DNA from: Candidatus Gastranaerophilales bacterium
GTDB taxonomy: Bacteria; Cyanobacteriota; Vampirovibrionia; Gastranaerophilales; Gastranaerophilaceae
Assembly (NCBI GenBank): GCA_944325865.1
Contig: CALVBS010000011.1
Span: 1-42,845 of the forward strand
Direction of reading: 5' to 3'
DNA length: 42,845 nt
Shown piece by piece: positions 33,258-40,299 of this stretch. The position numbers and the translations under genes were made by a program. The number at the start of each line of letters is the position of its first letter. The stretch's first letter is position 1. The notes below the pieces were generated by a model. That model was given only the letters and a program-made list of their open reading frames with translations, made no database searches and was not told the origin of the DNA.

Positions 33258-34640
33258 TCAAAGACATTTTTTCTTTAATCTTGAATACAGATTATCCATT
33301 GTAGTTGCGGCTTGAGTTTCTTTGCTCTGAATTGCATGAGAGTAAGTATTTAATGTTACGGTTTTATCCGCATGTCCAAGTCTTTTGCTTAATGTTACCG
33401 CGTCCACTCCGTTTGCAATCAGCAAACTTGCGTTTGTATGCCGGAGTTCATGAAAAGTAATCTTAGGCAGATTATGACGTTTCAAAAAGTTCATAAACCA
33501 CTTGTAAGGTCTTGTCGGATGTAAATCCTGTCCGTCATCGTGCTTAAATAAGTATTCACCGTTTTTCCAAGCAGAGCCGAGTTTTAATTTATCTTCCGCC
33601 TGTTTCTGTTTGTACTGTTTCAGTATTGTAACCATTTGAGAGGATAGTGTAACTGTTCGGATTCCGTTTTCTGTTTTAGGTTGTTTTTCCATTACTCCAA
33701 ATGTGCTTACATATTGCCGCTGTTTGTTGATTGTCAAAACACCAGTTTCAAAATTCACATCTTCCCATTTTAGTCCGCATAATTCACCGGAACGTAAACC
33801 TACATCTATCGCAAGGCAGATTATTGTTTTATATGTCACTGGCTCATTTTCAAGTTCTTTAAAGAGGCTTGCTGTTTGTTCGTCATCATAATATTTTACC
33901 TGCTTTTTAGAAATCTTCCCTAAATCAACCTTTTTAGCGGGATTATGGCTAATCAAATTCCATCTTTCCGCAAGTGTAAATATTGAACTAATGTCTGTAT
34001 GGTGGTGCTTAATCGTTTTATCAGATAATGGATTATCGTTTGTTCTTTTAAACATCTTTTTAAAATTCAAATCAAAAGCCCCGCAAATTTTTTGAGCAGT
34101 TTTAAGGTTTGTTTTCTCCCCATTTTTTAGGCGCAGGCATGTTTTGTTTGTAATTCCGGTTATTTGAACAAGTTCTCCGGTCTTATATTTAGACAAAAAC
34201 TCCGACATATTTTTTGTCGGAGTATAAAAATCTTCAAGTCTTGAGCCGTTATTTCTTAATTTGTTATAAAATTCTTCTAAGTGATAGGTCTGAATTTTAC
34301 TTAGTTTGTGATGACCTAATTCCGGAATAATCCTATCTTTTAATCTTGCCAGACAGGGTTTCAATGATGCCGGTGCGTATTTTATTTTTGCATGTTTTTC
34401 AATCCATATTTCTGTGAACTCTGCGAAAGTTATTTTTTCACCATCAAGATAATTTTTGTTCAGAACCTCATTTTCAAATAGAATTTTTTGCCGCAGAAGT
34501 TCATTTTGTTTTTGCCTTTCGGTTAGATTAGGCGGAAGTTTGATTGTCTTATATTTTCTAATCTTTTTGCCGCCTACATCATAACCGCAGGAAACGACTA
34601 TTCTATACGATCCGTCTTTTCGCTTTTCAATGCTTGCCAT
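33258..34640 (-). CDS. Tyrosine integrase with inserted HTH domain
   Basis: Site-specific recombinase for the tRNA-Ser element. Catalytic residues are R283 (GLRSGE), K322, H397 and R400 (HELRH), H423 (RLGHADK) and the nucleophile Y433 (NTYSH). The N-terminal arm-binding part is residues 1-65, the core-binding region starts near 70. Residues about 141-200 are inserted in that region and read as a Cro/CI-type HTH (TGELVQITGITNKTCLRLKNG..). This adds about 60 residues to the 400 of a usual integrase. The start at 34640 overlaps the repressor stop by one base, TAATG. Confidence 0.92.
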   Translation of the reverse strand: MASIEKRKDGSYRIVVSCGYDVGGKKIRKYKTIKLPPNLTERQKQNELLRQKILFENEVLNKNYLDGEKITFAEFTEIWIEKHAKIKYAPASLKPCLARLKDRIIPELGHHKLSKIQTYHLEEFYNKLRNNGSRLEDFYTPTKNMSEFLSKYKTGELVQITGITNKTCLRLKNGEKTNLKTAQKICGAFDLNFKKMFKRTNDNPLSDKTIKHHHTDISSIFTLAERWNLISHNPAKKVDLGKISKKQVKYYDDEQTASLFKELENEPVTYKTIICLAIDVGLRSGELCGLKWEDVNFETGVLTINKQRQYVSTFGVMEKQPKTENGIRTVTLSSQMVTILKQYKQKQAEDKLKLGSAWKNGEYLFKHDDGQDLHPTRPYKWFMNFLKRHNLPKITFHELRHTNASLLIANGVDAVTLSKRLGHADKTVTLNTYSHAIQSKETQAATTMDNLYSRLKKKCL

Positions 34641-35251
34641 TATTGTTTTTCCTCTAAAGTTTTGTCAATATCTTTTTTTAGATTTGCCAGTTTCTCTATA
34701 AGATTTGCGAAGAAGAATTGTGTCAAAGTTGTGTTATATAGCGCACCGATTATTTCTCTACTGCTTACATTGCAAGCACAAAGTGAAATTTGTGCATCTT
34801 TGTCTCCATCTTTGATTTCTACATCATGAAATAAGTAATTATATAGATTTTCTAGCAAATCATCTTCAATGTTTTCAATAAGATAATTAAGCATTTTTAT
34901 TTTGTCATTCTTTCTATTTGTTGAATTTTTCTTAATATAACTTTTTAGAATTTCGCATGCGTTTTCATCTATACCTAATTCTTTTAGTATCATTTCATTA
35001 CTTGGTTTTGTTGCTTCTGCATACCCCAGCACATAATCTGCTGATAATCCAAATTTTTCTTTTATAGAATAAATAATATTTACATCAGGAATACTTTGTC
35101 CACTTGCATATTGACTAATAGTTTGACGAGCGACTCCTATAATTTTTCCTAATTCTTCTTGAGTTAGGTTATTTTCTTTCATTATTTTTCTAATTGCTTT
35201 TGCAAATGCTTGTTGTTCCGTTTGATATGTCAGCTCTTTTTTACGTGGCAT
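34640..35251 (-). CDS. Element repressor, Cro/CI type
   Basis: 203 residues. HTH at about 15-65: RKIMKENNLTQEELGKIIGVARQTISQYASGQSIPDVNIIYSIKEKFGL is its readable span. The C-terminal two thirds are helical and acidic with two Cys (CACN) and resemble no peptidase, so it is probably not a LexA-type self-cleaving repressor. The start at 35251 has AAGGAG 8 bases ahead; an ATG at 35308 would add 19 residues with no such site. It is co-translated with int and faces the xis gene across a 144-base control region. Confidence 0.85.
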   Translation of the reverse strand: MPRKKELTYQTEQQAFAKAIRKIMKENNLTQEELGKIIGVARQTISQYASGQSIPDVNIIYSIKEKFGLSADYVLGYAEATKPSNEMILKELGIDENACEILKSYIKKNSTNRKNDKIKMLNYLIENIEDDLLENLYNYLFHDVEIKDGDKDAQISLCACNVSSREIIGALYNTTLTQFFFANLIEKLANLKKDIDKTLEEKQ

Positions 35252-35395
35252 GTTATATCTCCTTAACTTTGTTATTAAATGCAGAATTTTTGATTTGCCT
35301 ATTGACAAAATTTTAATTCATGTCATGCTTATATAACATTATTTTATCACATGTTAATATAATCTGTCAAGTATATGCTTGGCAAAGGAGGAAAA
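35252..35395. promoter_or_regulatory. Divergent control region of the element
   Basis: 144 bases between the repressor and the xis-like gene. TATAAT at 35358-35363 reads towards xis. CATG-based near-repeats (TCATGTCATG at about 35319, CACATGTTAA at about 35348) flank the centre and may be operator sites for the repressor. Not further resolved by eye. Confidence 0.45.
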
Positions 35396-35653
35396 ATGGC
35401 AGATAACAACAATTTACGGGGAATTACACAAAAACAAATGTTTACAATTCAAGAAGCAGTTAAACACTTCGGCATTTCAGAGTATTCAATCCGAACTGGA
35501 ATCCGGCAGGGAATTTATCCGGCGATCAAAATCGGTGGCAAGCGGGGGAAATACCTTATTGATGCAGAATTGTTTGAATCAACTTTAAGAATTGAAGCAA
35601 TTAGGAACATGAAAGAGTACAGAAAAGGAGAACAAAATCATGACAAAAATTAG
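35396..35653 (+). CDS. Excisionase-like HTH protein
   Basis: 85 residues. Residues 15-65 are a winged HTH of the excisionase/AlpA type: MFTIQEAVKHFGISEYSIRTGIRQG, then IKIGGKRGKYLIDAELFE. A basic tail follows. Such proteins bend DNA at att sites and turn integration towards excision. AAAGGAGG lies 5 bases before this ATG; a more upstream ATG (35375) lies before the site. It overlaps the next gene by 14 bases and is the first gene of the rightward operon. Confidence 0.8.
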   Translation: MADNNNLRGITQKQMFTIQEAVKHFGISEYSIRTGIRQGIYPAIKIGGKRGKYLIDAELFESTLRIEAIRNMKEYRKGEQNHDKN

Positions 35654-37067
35654 ATCACCCAAAATTATGAATGAAACATTAGACGTGTTTTCAAACCGTT
35701 ATGTGAACACATCAAAAACAGCTATTACATCAATCCAGCTTCTGAAAGTTGCACAAATGATAACCTCAAAAGGTGTGCGGTATAAGAATCTTGATACTAT
35801 CGATATCCCTAATTATTATGCAATCGTATTGCTTCCGTCAGGTGGCGGTAAAGATAGAATATCTAACGAGTACGACAATTTAATTTTTAAACCATTCAGG
35901 GATTGGTTCAAAGAAAAGGCAGAAGCATATTACCTTGAAAAGAAACAAAAAATTCAAGAAGAATATACGGACAAAAACAATAAGCCCATAAAACAACTTA
36001 TCAAAGAGGCTGAAAAATCTATTCGCTATCCTGTCTTGGAAGTCGTGGACGGAACACAAGAGGGGCTTTTTGAAGATGCAAAAACTCTAAAAGAAGCAGG
36101 ATTCGGGGCGATTACCTATAAGATGTCGGAATTTGGAATGTTTTTAGATTCTGCGCAAAATACCGAAAAACAATTCCTAGGCTGTCTATATGACGGTTAT
36201 GACGGTAAGATTCCCTCAAAATCAATTAAGCATGGGAAGCGGGAAGCAAGTATTGAGGACATGCCCGTAAATTGTCTGTTTCTTTCAGATCCAACCCTGT
36301 TTAGCAGCGGGAATCTCAAAAATATGTTCAATCTGCTTATGCAAACCGGCTTAGGTAGAAGATGCGTTATATCTTTCCAGAAGCAACAGGATAAAATTAT
36401 TGAATATGACAAAGAAGTCGCTTTTAGAAAAGAACAACAATTTTATAAAGATTGCAAAAAACTTTCTGAACGGTTTATTGAAATCTTCAACAAAATACCA
36501 ACAAATGCGGTTTATAAAATAACCGAAGAAGCCCTAAAAGATGTTCATTATCTTTATAAAGTAAGAATGGAAGAACTTGAAAATGCAACAGAAGATGTCT
36601 TGCGTAAAAAAGAAATTCAAAGCAGGCAACACAAAGCCCTAAAAATTGCATGTCTGTATGCTTGCTTAAATCACCCGACAGAGTTGGTTGTTAATGCGGA
36701 AGATATGCAGCAGGCTATTGATACCGTTGAATTTATATCACAAGACTTTGAAACATTCCTTAGATACAAACCTAAATCTGATGATGCTTATGATAGATTA
36801 TGGGATTTTTTCTTAAACAATTTAGGTAAAGGGTTTAAAAGAACTGATCTCATATATAAGCACTTTAATAATTTTGGAGTATCACGTGATAAATTCAAAG
36901 ACCGCTTTGATGATTATATTGACTCTATACGGGAAATGGCACTTGAAAAAGGTTATTTTTTGGAAGTTACGTCAATTAATCGGAATTCCGGCACAAAATA
37001 CAGGCTCATTAAGCTTGAAGAACAGGAATTGGGCGAAGATACCCAAATACTTGAAGATTTAATTTAA
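35640..37067 (+). CDS. DUF3987-like replication ATPase
   Basis: 475 residues. Residues about 65-75 (LLPSGGGKDR) are a Walker A-like loop, and the flanking regions resemble DUF3987, a family of primase-linked helicase-like proteins in phages and islands. Later parts have long helices (about 100-130, 280-340) and a mixed C-terminal domain. It follows the xis gene with 14 bases of overlap and precedes the primase gene, giving a xis-helicase-primase order. It probably unwinds the element's origin. The assignment rests on pattern and context, not on a full domain match. Confidence 0.65.
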   Translation: MTKIRSPKIMNETLDVFSNRYVNTSKTAITSIQLLKVAQMITSKGVRYKNLDTIDIPNYYAIVLLPSGGGKDRISNEYDNLIFKPFRDWFKEKAEAYYLEKKQKIQEEYTDKNNKPIKQLIKEAEKSIRYPVLEVVDGTQEGLFEDAKTLKEAGFGAITYKMSEFGMFLDSAQNTEKQFLGCLYDGYDGKIPSKSIKHGKREASIEDMPVNCLFLSDPTLFSSGNLKNMFNLLMQTGLGRRCVISFQKQQDKIIEYDKEVAFRKEQQFYKDCKKLSERFIEIFNKIPTNAVYKITEEALKDVHYLYKVRMEELENATEDVLRKKEIQSRQHKALKIACLYACLNHPTELVVNAEDMQQAIDTVEFISQDFETFLRYKPKSDDAYDRLWDFFLNNLGKGFKRTDLIYKHFNNFGVSRDKFKDRFDDYIDSIREMALEKGYFLEVTSINRNSGTKYRLIKLEEQELGEDTQILEDLI

Positions 37068-37202
37068 TAATCGTTATTGTCGTTACTATTGTCAATGTTT
37101 TTCTTGGCAATAGTTTCGGCGATTACGGGCGGCAGTCATTGTCGAACTCTTTTTACAACCGTACAATTACAACTTTATCGACACTAACGGAGGATTTTAC
37201 AA
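37068..37202 (+). other. Candidate element replication origin before the primase gene
   Basis: 135 bases without a gene. ATTGTC occurs at 37076, 37088 and 37138 (the first two 12 bases apart). CTATTGTCAA (37086-37095) and TTGGCAATAG (37104-37113) form a 10-bp hairpin with one G-U pair and an 8-base loop. Repeats plus a stem-loop next to a primase gene suggest an origin or a primase site; an operator or attenuator is the alternative. GGAGG lies before the primase ATG. Confidence 0.45.
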
Positions 37203-38087
37203 ATGAGATTAAATATAGGACAAGTTTTGTATTATTTGACGCCATATTTCAATAAAAAGCAAGGTGATGAATTTATATTTCAATGTCCCTATTGTATGGA
37301 CACCGGCAGAGATAATTTAAAATTTAATGAGCGCAAAGGGATACTGCACTGCTTTGCAAATCCGGAACATTCAAAGATGATTTATAAAGAAATTATGAGC
37401 AACCCTAGGCTAAGAAGATTAAGCCAACCGACACAATACGAATACAAAGATGAAACACCTCCTTTATCACCTGAAATTCAGTTATATTATGCTCTTGCTT
37501 TTGATACACGTAACGATTATTTATTAGGTAATGATAAGCTGCTGGAATTAATTTATCAAAAGCGTGGCATTACAAAAAAGACAGTTGAATTTATGAATAT
37601 AGGTTTTAGTTGGCAAGATGATAAGTGGGTATTTCCAAGCTACGGATATAGAACGGATTCCGGCATGGATATATTAGGTTACGAACTCCGCCCTAGGGAT
37701 TTTTCTAAAAAAGGCATTTGTCGCTCAAAAGGTTCACCAAATAATCTTTCCGCAGTAAATCGTTATAATAAAGACACAGAAATTTTGTGTATAGTTGAAG
37801 GTTATTTAGATGCTTATACGTTATGGCAACATCTGAATGAACACGACCAGTCAAGTAAGTATCATATCGTAACTCCAACAAACGGAATAAATTCTCTGTC
37901 CAAACATATTGACCGCATAGAATTTGACAAATACAAAAAGCACTATCTTTTTGTAGATAATGATGAAGTTTCAAGACCAATCGCAAATAAAATCTGCACC
38001 AAATATCCGTTTGAAAACATCCGCCTTACCTGCGGTTGCAAAGATTTTAACGAGCATTATTTGAGGTGTATAAAAGGGTTTAATTAA
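37203..38087 (+). CDS. DnaG-type primase of the element
   Basis: 294 residues. N-terminal zinc part: CPYC at about 29-32, then HC..H (LHCFANPEH, about 48-56), as in CHC2 zinc-binding primase domains. Toprim motifs follow: the acidic IVEGYLDAY (about 197-205) and LFVDNDEV (about 249-256). The central RNA polymerase segment is shortened compared with chromosomal DnaG (about 600). It would make RNA primers for element replication, together with the DUF3987 protein. Its stop overlaps the opposite cargo gene by four bases. Confidence 0.85.
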   Translation: MRLNIGQVLYYLTPYFNKKQGDEFIFQCPYCMDTGRDNLKFNERKGILHCFANPEHSKMIYKEIMSNPRLRRLSQPTQYEYKDETPPLSPEIQLYYALAFDTRNDYLLGNDKLLELIYQKRGITKKTVEFMNIGFSWQDDKWVFPSYGYRTDSGMDILGYELRPRDFSKKGICRSKGSPNNLSAVNRYNKDTEILCIVEGYLDAYTLWQHLNEHDQSSKYHIVTPTNGINSLSKHIDRIEFDKYKKHYLFVDNDEVSRPIANKICTKYPFENIRLTCGCKDFNEHYLRCIKGFN

Positions 38088-39007
38088 GAACTTGCTTTCA
38101 TGATTATGCCTTCCATGGTGTTTTCTTGACCTTGTAGTGGTTGTCTTTTGGGTGGCGAAAAATATTTTGTTATACTAGGTTCACTTTGATATCCTTGTCC
38201 AAAATCAATCTCAACATGTGGGCGTAATATACCGGCTTCTTTCATGCAACAATCTTTGTATAATAGCCCAGATTCACATGGACAACTATCAGTTTCTTTT
38301 AAATTTTCATAATGTTCATGTGGATGGCGAATTTTAGTCCATCTTAAATCCCATTTGAGATATGGCTTTTTCAAAGGAACTACTAGTTCATCAACTAATG
38401 AAAAATCAAATCTATGCCCACCACATTTAGTGAAAATACAATGTTTATCTTTTGGATTTTCTACAACAGCAACATGGTTAAAATCAATGATATCTTCGCA
38501 TATCCAATAACACCATCTGCCATTATATATGTGTCCTTTTTTATGTTTACAGCGGTTGTGTATAGAAACAATTTTACCGCATATTGAACATCTATAGTTT
38601 TTAAAAGTAAAGCCTGTACTCATAAAATACTTGTATGGGTACAAAGTTTGAATTTTTGTATTTTTATCCTCTATAATGTCGAGTTTAAATTTTGCAAAGT
38701 CATCATAAATATAAGGCTTAATTCTATTTAATAAATATTCAACATCAATTATTAACTGCCAAGCATCTTCATGTTTATTTTTTTTAATTAACTTATAATA
38801 TTTAAGATATTTTTTGTGTACTATTAATATACTTTCCAGTAACAAAAAACTATTCGCAGCGTCGGCAAGTCCTCTTTTTATGGCAAATTCTTTCAATGAA
38901 GTACATTGCTTCAAGTATTTATTTTGTTTCTTATATGAATAACTTTTTGTTCCAAAAGATGTAGCATAATTAACAATTCTTTCAAATTCACTTTTTAAAT
39001 GCATCAT
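38084..39007 (-). CDS. SEC-C motif protein, probable cargo gene
   Basis: 307 residues. Near the C-terminus is CPCESGLLYKDCC, a SEC-C zinc motif (C-x-C-x8-C-C). The middle holds another Cys/His set (CSICG.., CKHKKGH, about 140-160), suggesting a second zinc site. The first 130 residues are Lys-rich and helical. It overlaps the upstream gene by 20 bases and ends against the primase gene. SEC-C domains occur in nucleases and in proteins of mobile elements, so a defence role in a pair with the 38988 gene is plausible. Start at 39007 or the next Met codon (39004). Confidence 0.65.
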   Translation of the reverse strand: MMHLKSEFERIVNYATSFGTKSYSYKKQNKYLKQCTSLKEFAIKRGLADAANSFLLLESILIVHKKYLKYYKLIKKNKHEDAWQLIIDVEYLLNRIKPYIYDDFAKFKLDIIEDKNTKIQTLYPYKYFMSTGFTFKNYRCSICGKIVSIHNRCKHKKGHIYNGRWCYWICEDIIDFNHVAVVENPKDKHCIFTKCGGHRFDFSLVDELVVPLKKPYLKWDLRWTKIRHPHEHYENLKETDSCPCESGLLYKDCCMKEAGILRPHVEIDFGQGYQSEPSITKYFSPPKRQPLQGQENTMEGIIMKASS

Positions 39008-39482
39008 TGAATCCTTTAACTATTTCAGGTGCAATTTCTCGAAAAGTTTTTGCGTCACCCTCGAATTTTAATGTTTTAGATTGTTTATCTTTAGATTCAA
39101 CAACATTTAGGGATAGTTTAACATTTGGGTTTCTTCCAAATCTAAGGAAGCAGTCATATAAATAATTTGATAAAATATTTATAAATATAGGATTTTGCAC
39201 AAGTGTTGTGGCAAATGCTCCTAGCCATATATCAGCATCATTTAAACTTACATATTCTTCATTTTCGGAACAACAACCATAATCTAGTTGCACATCCTGT
39301 TCATCAACATAATTAAGAAAATCAATCACGTCGTCATGATATTGACTTACTTTTTCGCCGTTTTCTGGAATAATTAATATGTCTTGTTCATACAATTCCT
39401 TTTGTTTTTCAGAAGATAGTCCATTTGTCCATGTTGTATAATTATCATTACTATCTATAATTTTAAATTTTTTCATTTTCAT
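38988..39482 (-). CDS. Unknown 164-residue partner of the SEC-C gene
   Basis: Not recognised. The 164 residues are acidic, mixed alpha/beta, with a helical stretch of medium hydrophobicity at about 85-110 (LGAFATTLVQNPIFINILSNYLYDCFL). The end (KTLKFEGDAKTFREIAPEIVKGFNDAF) loosely resembles the small effector-associated proteins of bacterial defence systems, a weak impression. AAAGGA is 4 bases ahead of the ATG; the next in-frame ATG is 6 bases on. The 20-base overlap with the SEC-C gene indicates a two-gene cassette. It is next to the right end of the element. Confidence 0.55.
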   Translation of the reverse strand: MKMKKFKIIDSNDNYTTWTNGLSSEKQKELYEQDILIIPENGEKVSQYHDDVIDFLNYVDEQDVQLDYGCCSENEEYVSLNDADIWLGAFATTLVQNPIFINILSNYLYDCFLRFGRNPNVKLSLNVVESKDKQSKTLKFEGDAKTFREIAPEIVKGFNDAFKK

Positions 39483-39564
39483 AAGTCCTTTATTTACGGT
39501 ATATTTTTAATTATATAAAAATTTTATTCTAAATCTTCATCTTTTAACTAAAAATTAATTATTA

Positions 39565-39602
39565 GGGGACTGTTTGGGGACTAATTTTACGCAAGGGGAC
39601 TA
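39565..39602 (+). repeat. Right integrase arm sites (GGGGACT x3)
   Basis: GGGGACTG at 39565, GGGGACTA at 39576 and GGGGACTA at 39595; the first two are 11 bases apart, as on the left side. All point the same way as the left pair. They sit about 95 bases inside attR. Confidence 0.65.
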
Positions 39603-39696
39603 TAGTTTTCGGCAAGTTACTGTATGAAATTGTATCTAAATATCAACAAAAACAAGACTTTTGACAATTTACAACAGGTTACGAAAATTATAGAAA

Positions 39697-39726
39697 TGGG
39701 TTCGAATCCCACCTCCTCCTCCATTT
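39697..39726 (+). repeat. attR: displaced tRNA-Ser 3' end
   Basis: Exact 30-bp copy of 30779-30808, here a tRNA fragment without its 5' part. It is followed by the original post-tRNA terminator (39729). Confidence 0.9.
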
Positions 39727-39728
39727 TA

Positions 39729-39753
39729 AAAGAGCCTGAAAAGGCTCTTTTTT
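39729..39753 (+). terminator. Displaced original terminator of tRNA-Ser
   Basis: AAAGAGCC-TGAAAA-GGCTCTTT with further Ts, then AGTGCGTTT. The last 15 bases match the tail of the terminator at 30811, which suggests the element carries its own equivalent. Confidence 0.75.
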
Positions 39754-39810
39754 AGTGCGTTTCTGCTATAACTTATCAGACCGTTTTAGATGAGTTATTT
39801 TAGGTAGAAG

Positions 39811-40098
39811 TGTTGAGTTGTTGGGCGTTTGAGGCTAATTTATAGTGTTGAGATTTAGTGGACATTTCTTGCACTTTTGTCCTTATTTTTGCACTAAATT
39901 GCACCGTAAAAATATTTATTCTTCTACTTTTCGCCGTTGTGTTTGAGTTTTCCCCTAATACTTTTAGTGCAAGAATTGTCCGTTTTGAATTGTCTTTCAG
40001 TTTGATATGTGTCGAAATGTCTCTGGGATTTAGATTTAGGACTTGATGTTTCTCTAAAAACGAGCGATTAATGTCAATGCAAACAAAAGGAGCATACA
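39811..40098 (+). repeat. Left-end repeats of the Mu-like element
   Basis: 342 bases (39757-40098) hold no gene. AGTGTTGAG occurs at 39809 and 39844. GGACATTTCTTGCAC (39860-39874) and GTGCAAGAATTGTCC (39967-39981) are inverted copies with one mismatch. TTTAGTGCAA occurs at 39963 (plus) and at 39889-39898 (minus). These could be transposase binding sites. The first 54 bases (39757-39810) are probably chromosomal. Confidence 0.5.
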
Positions 40099-40299
40099 TT
40101 GACAGAGAAAGACTATCAATTATATGGAACAAGAATTTTTAATTTGAAGACACAAGAAATTGGTCTATTAATTTGTATTTGGAAAAATAAGTTTGCCGAT
40201 GGTGATGTAGATTTTGCAACCTGTGTGGATAAACAAGGCAAAAGATATGATATAGCCTTGGATTATATTAAGGAGATTGAAGATGAATTCCCTGTCTAA
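40099..40299 (+). CDS. Unknown 66-residue leading gene of the Mu-like element
   Basis: Not recognised. It begins with TTG at 40099 because AAAAGGAG stands six bases before it. The product is charged and beta-rich in appearance (LICIWKNKFADGDVDFATCVDKQGKRY). It overlaps the transposase gene by 17 bases and is co-translated with it. In Mu-like elements small genes in this place are often regulators, but no HTH is visible here. Confidence 0.55.
   Translation: MTEKDYQLYGTRIFNLKTQEIGLLICIWKNKFADGDVDFATCVDKQGKRYDIALDYIKEIEDEFPV

Larger units (their letters stand above)
30779..39726. mobile_element. 8.9-kb tRNA-Ser-integrated element, phage-satellite-like
   Basis: Bounded by an exact 30-bp repeat of the tRNA-Ser 3' end (30779-30808 and 39697-39726). 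Inside are a tyrosine integrase, a repressor gene translated with it, a divergent xis-like gene, a DUF3987-type helicase and a primase, and cargo genes at both flanks. Structural, packaging and conjugation genes are absent. This plan resembles phage-inducible chromosomal islands. Repeated GGGGACT sites near both ends look like integrase arm sites. Mobility is inferred; the boundaries are seen directly. Confidence 0.85.

Noticed and set aside
38988-39482. Assignment of the partner gene to a named defence effector family
   Set aside because: Only a loose similarity in composition at the C-terminus; not enough to name it.
39800-40132. Minus-strand frame of 110 codons over the left end of the Mu-like element
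   Set aside because: It runs against the repeats and ribosome site of the real small gene, has no ribosome site and an odd composition; a shadow frame.
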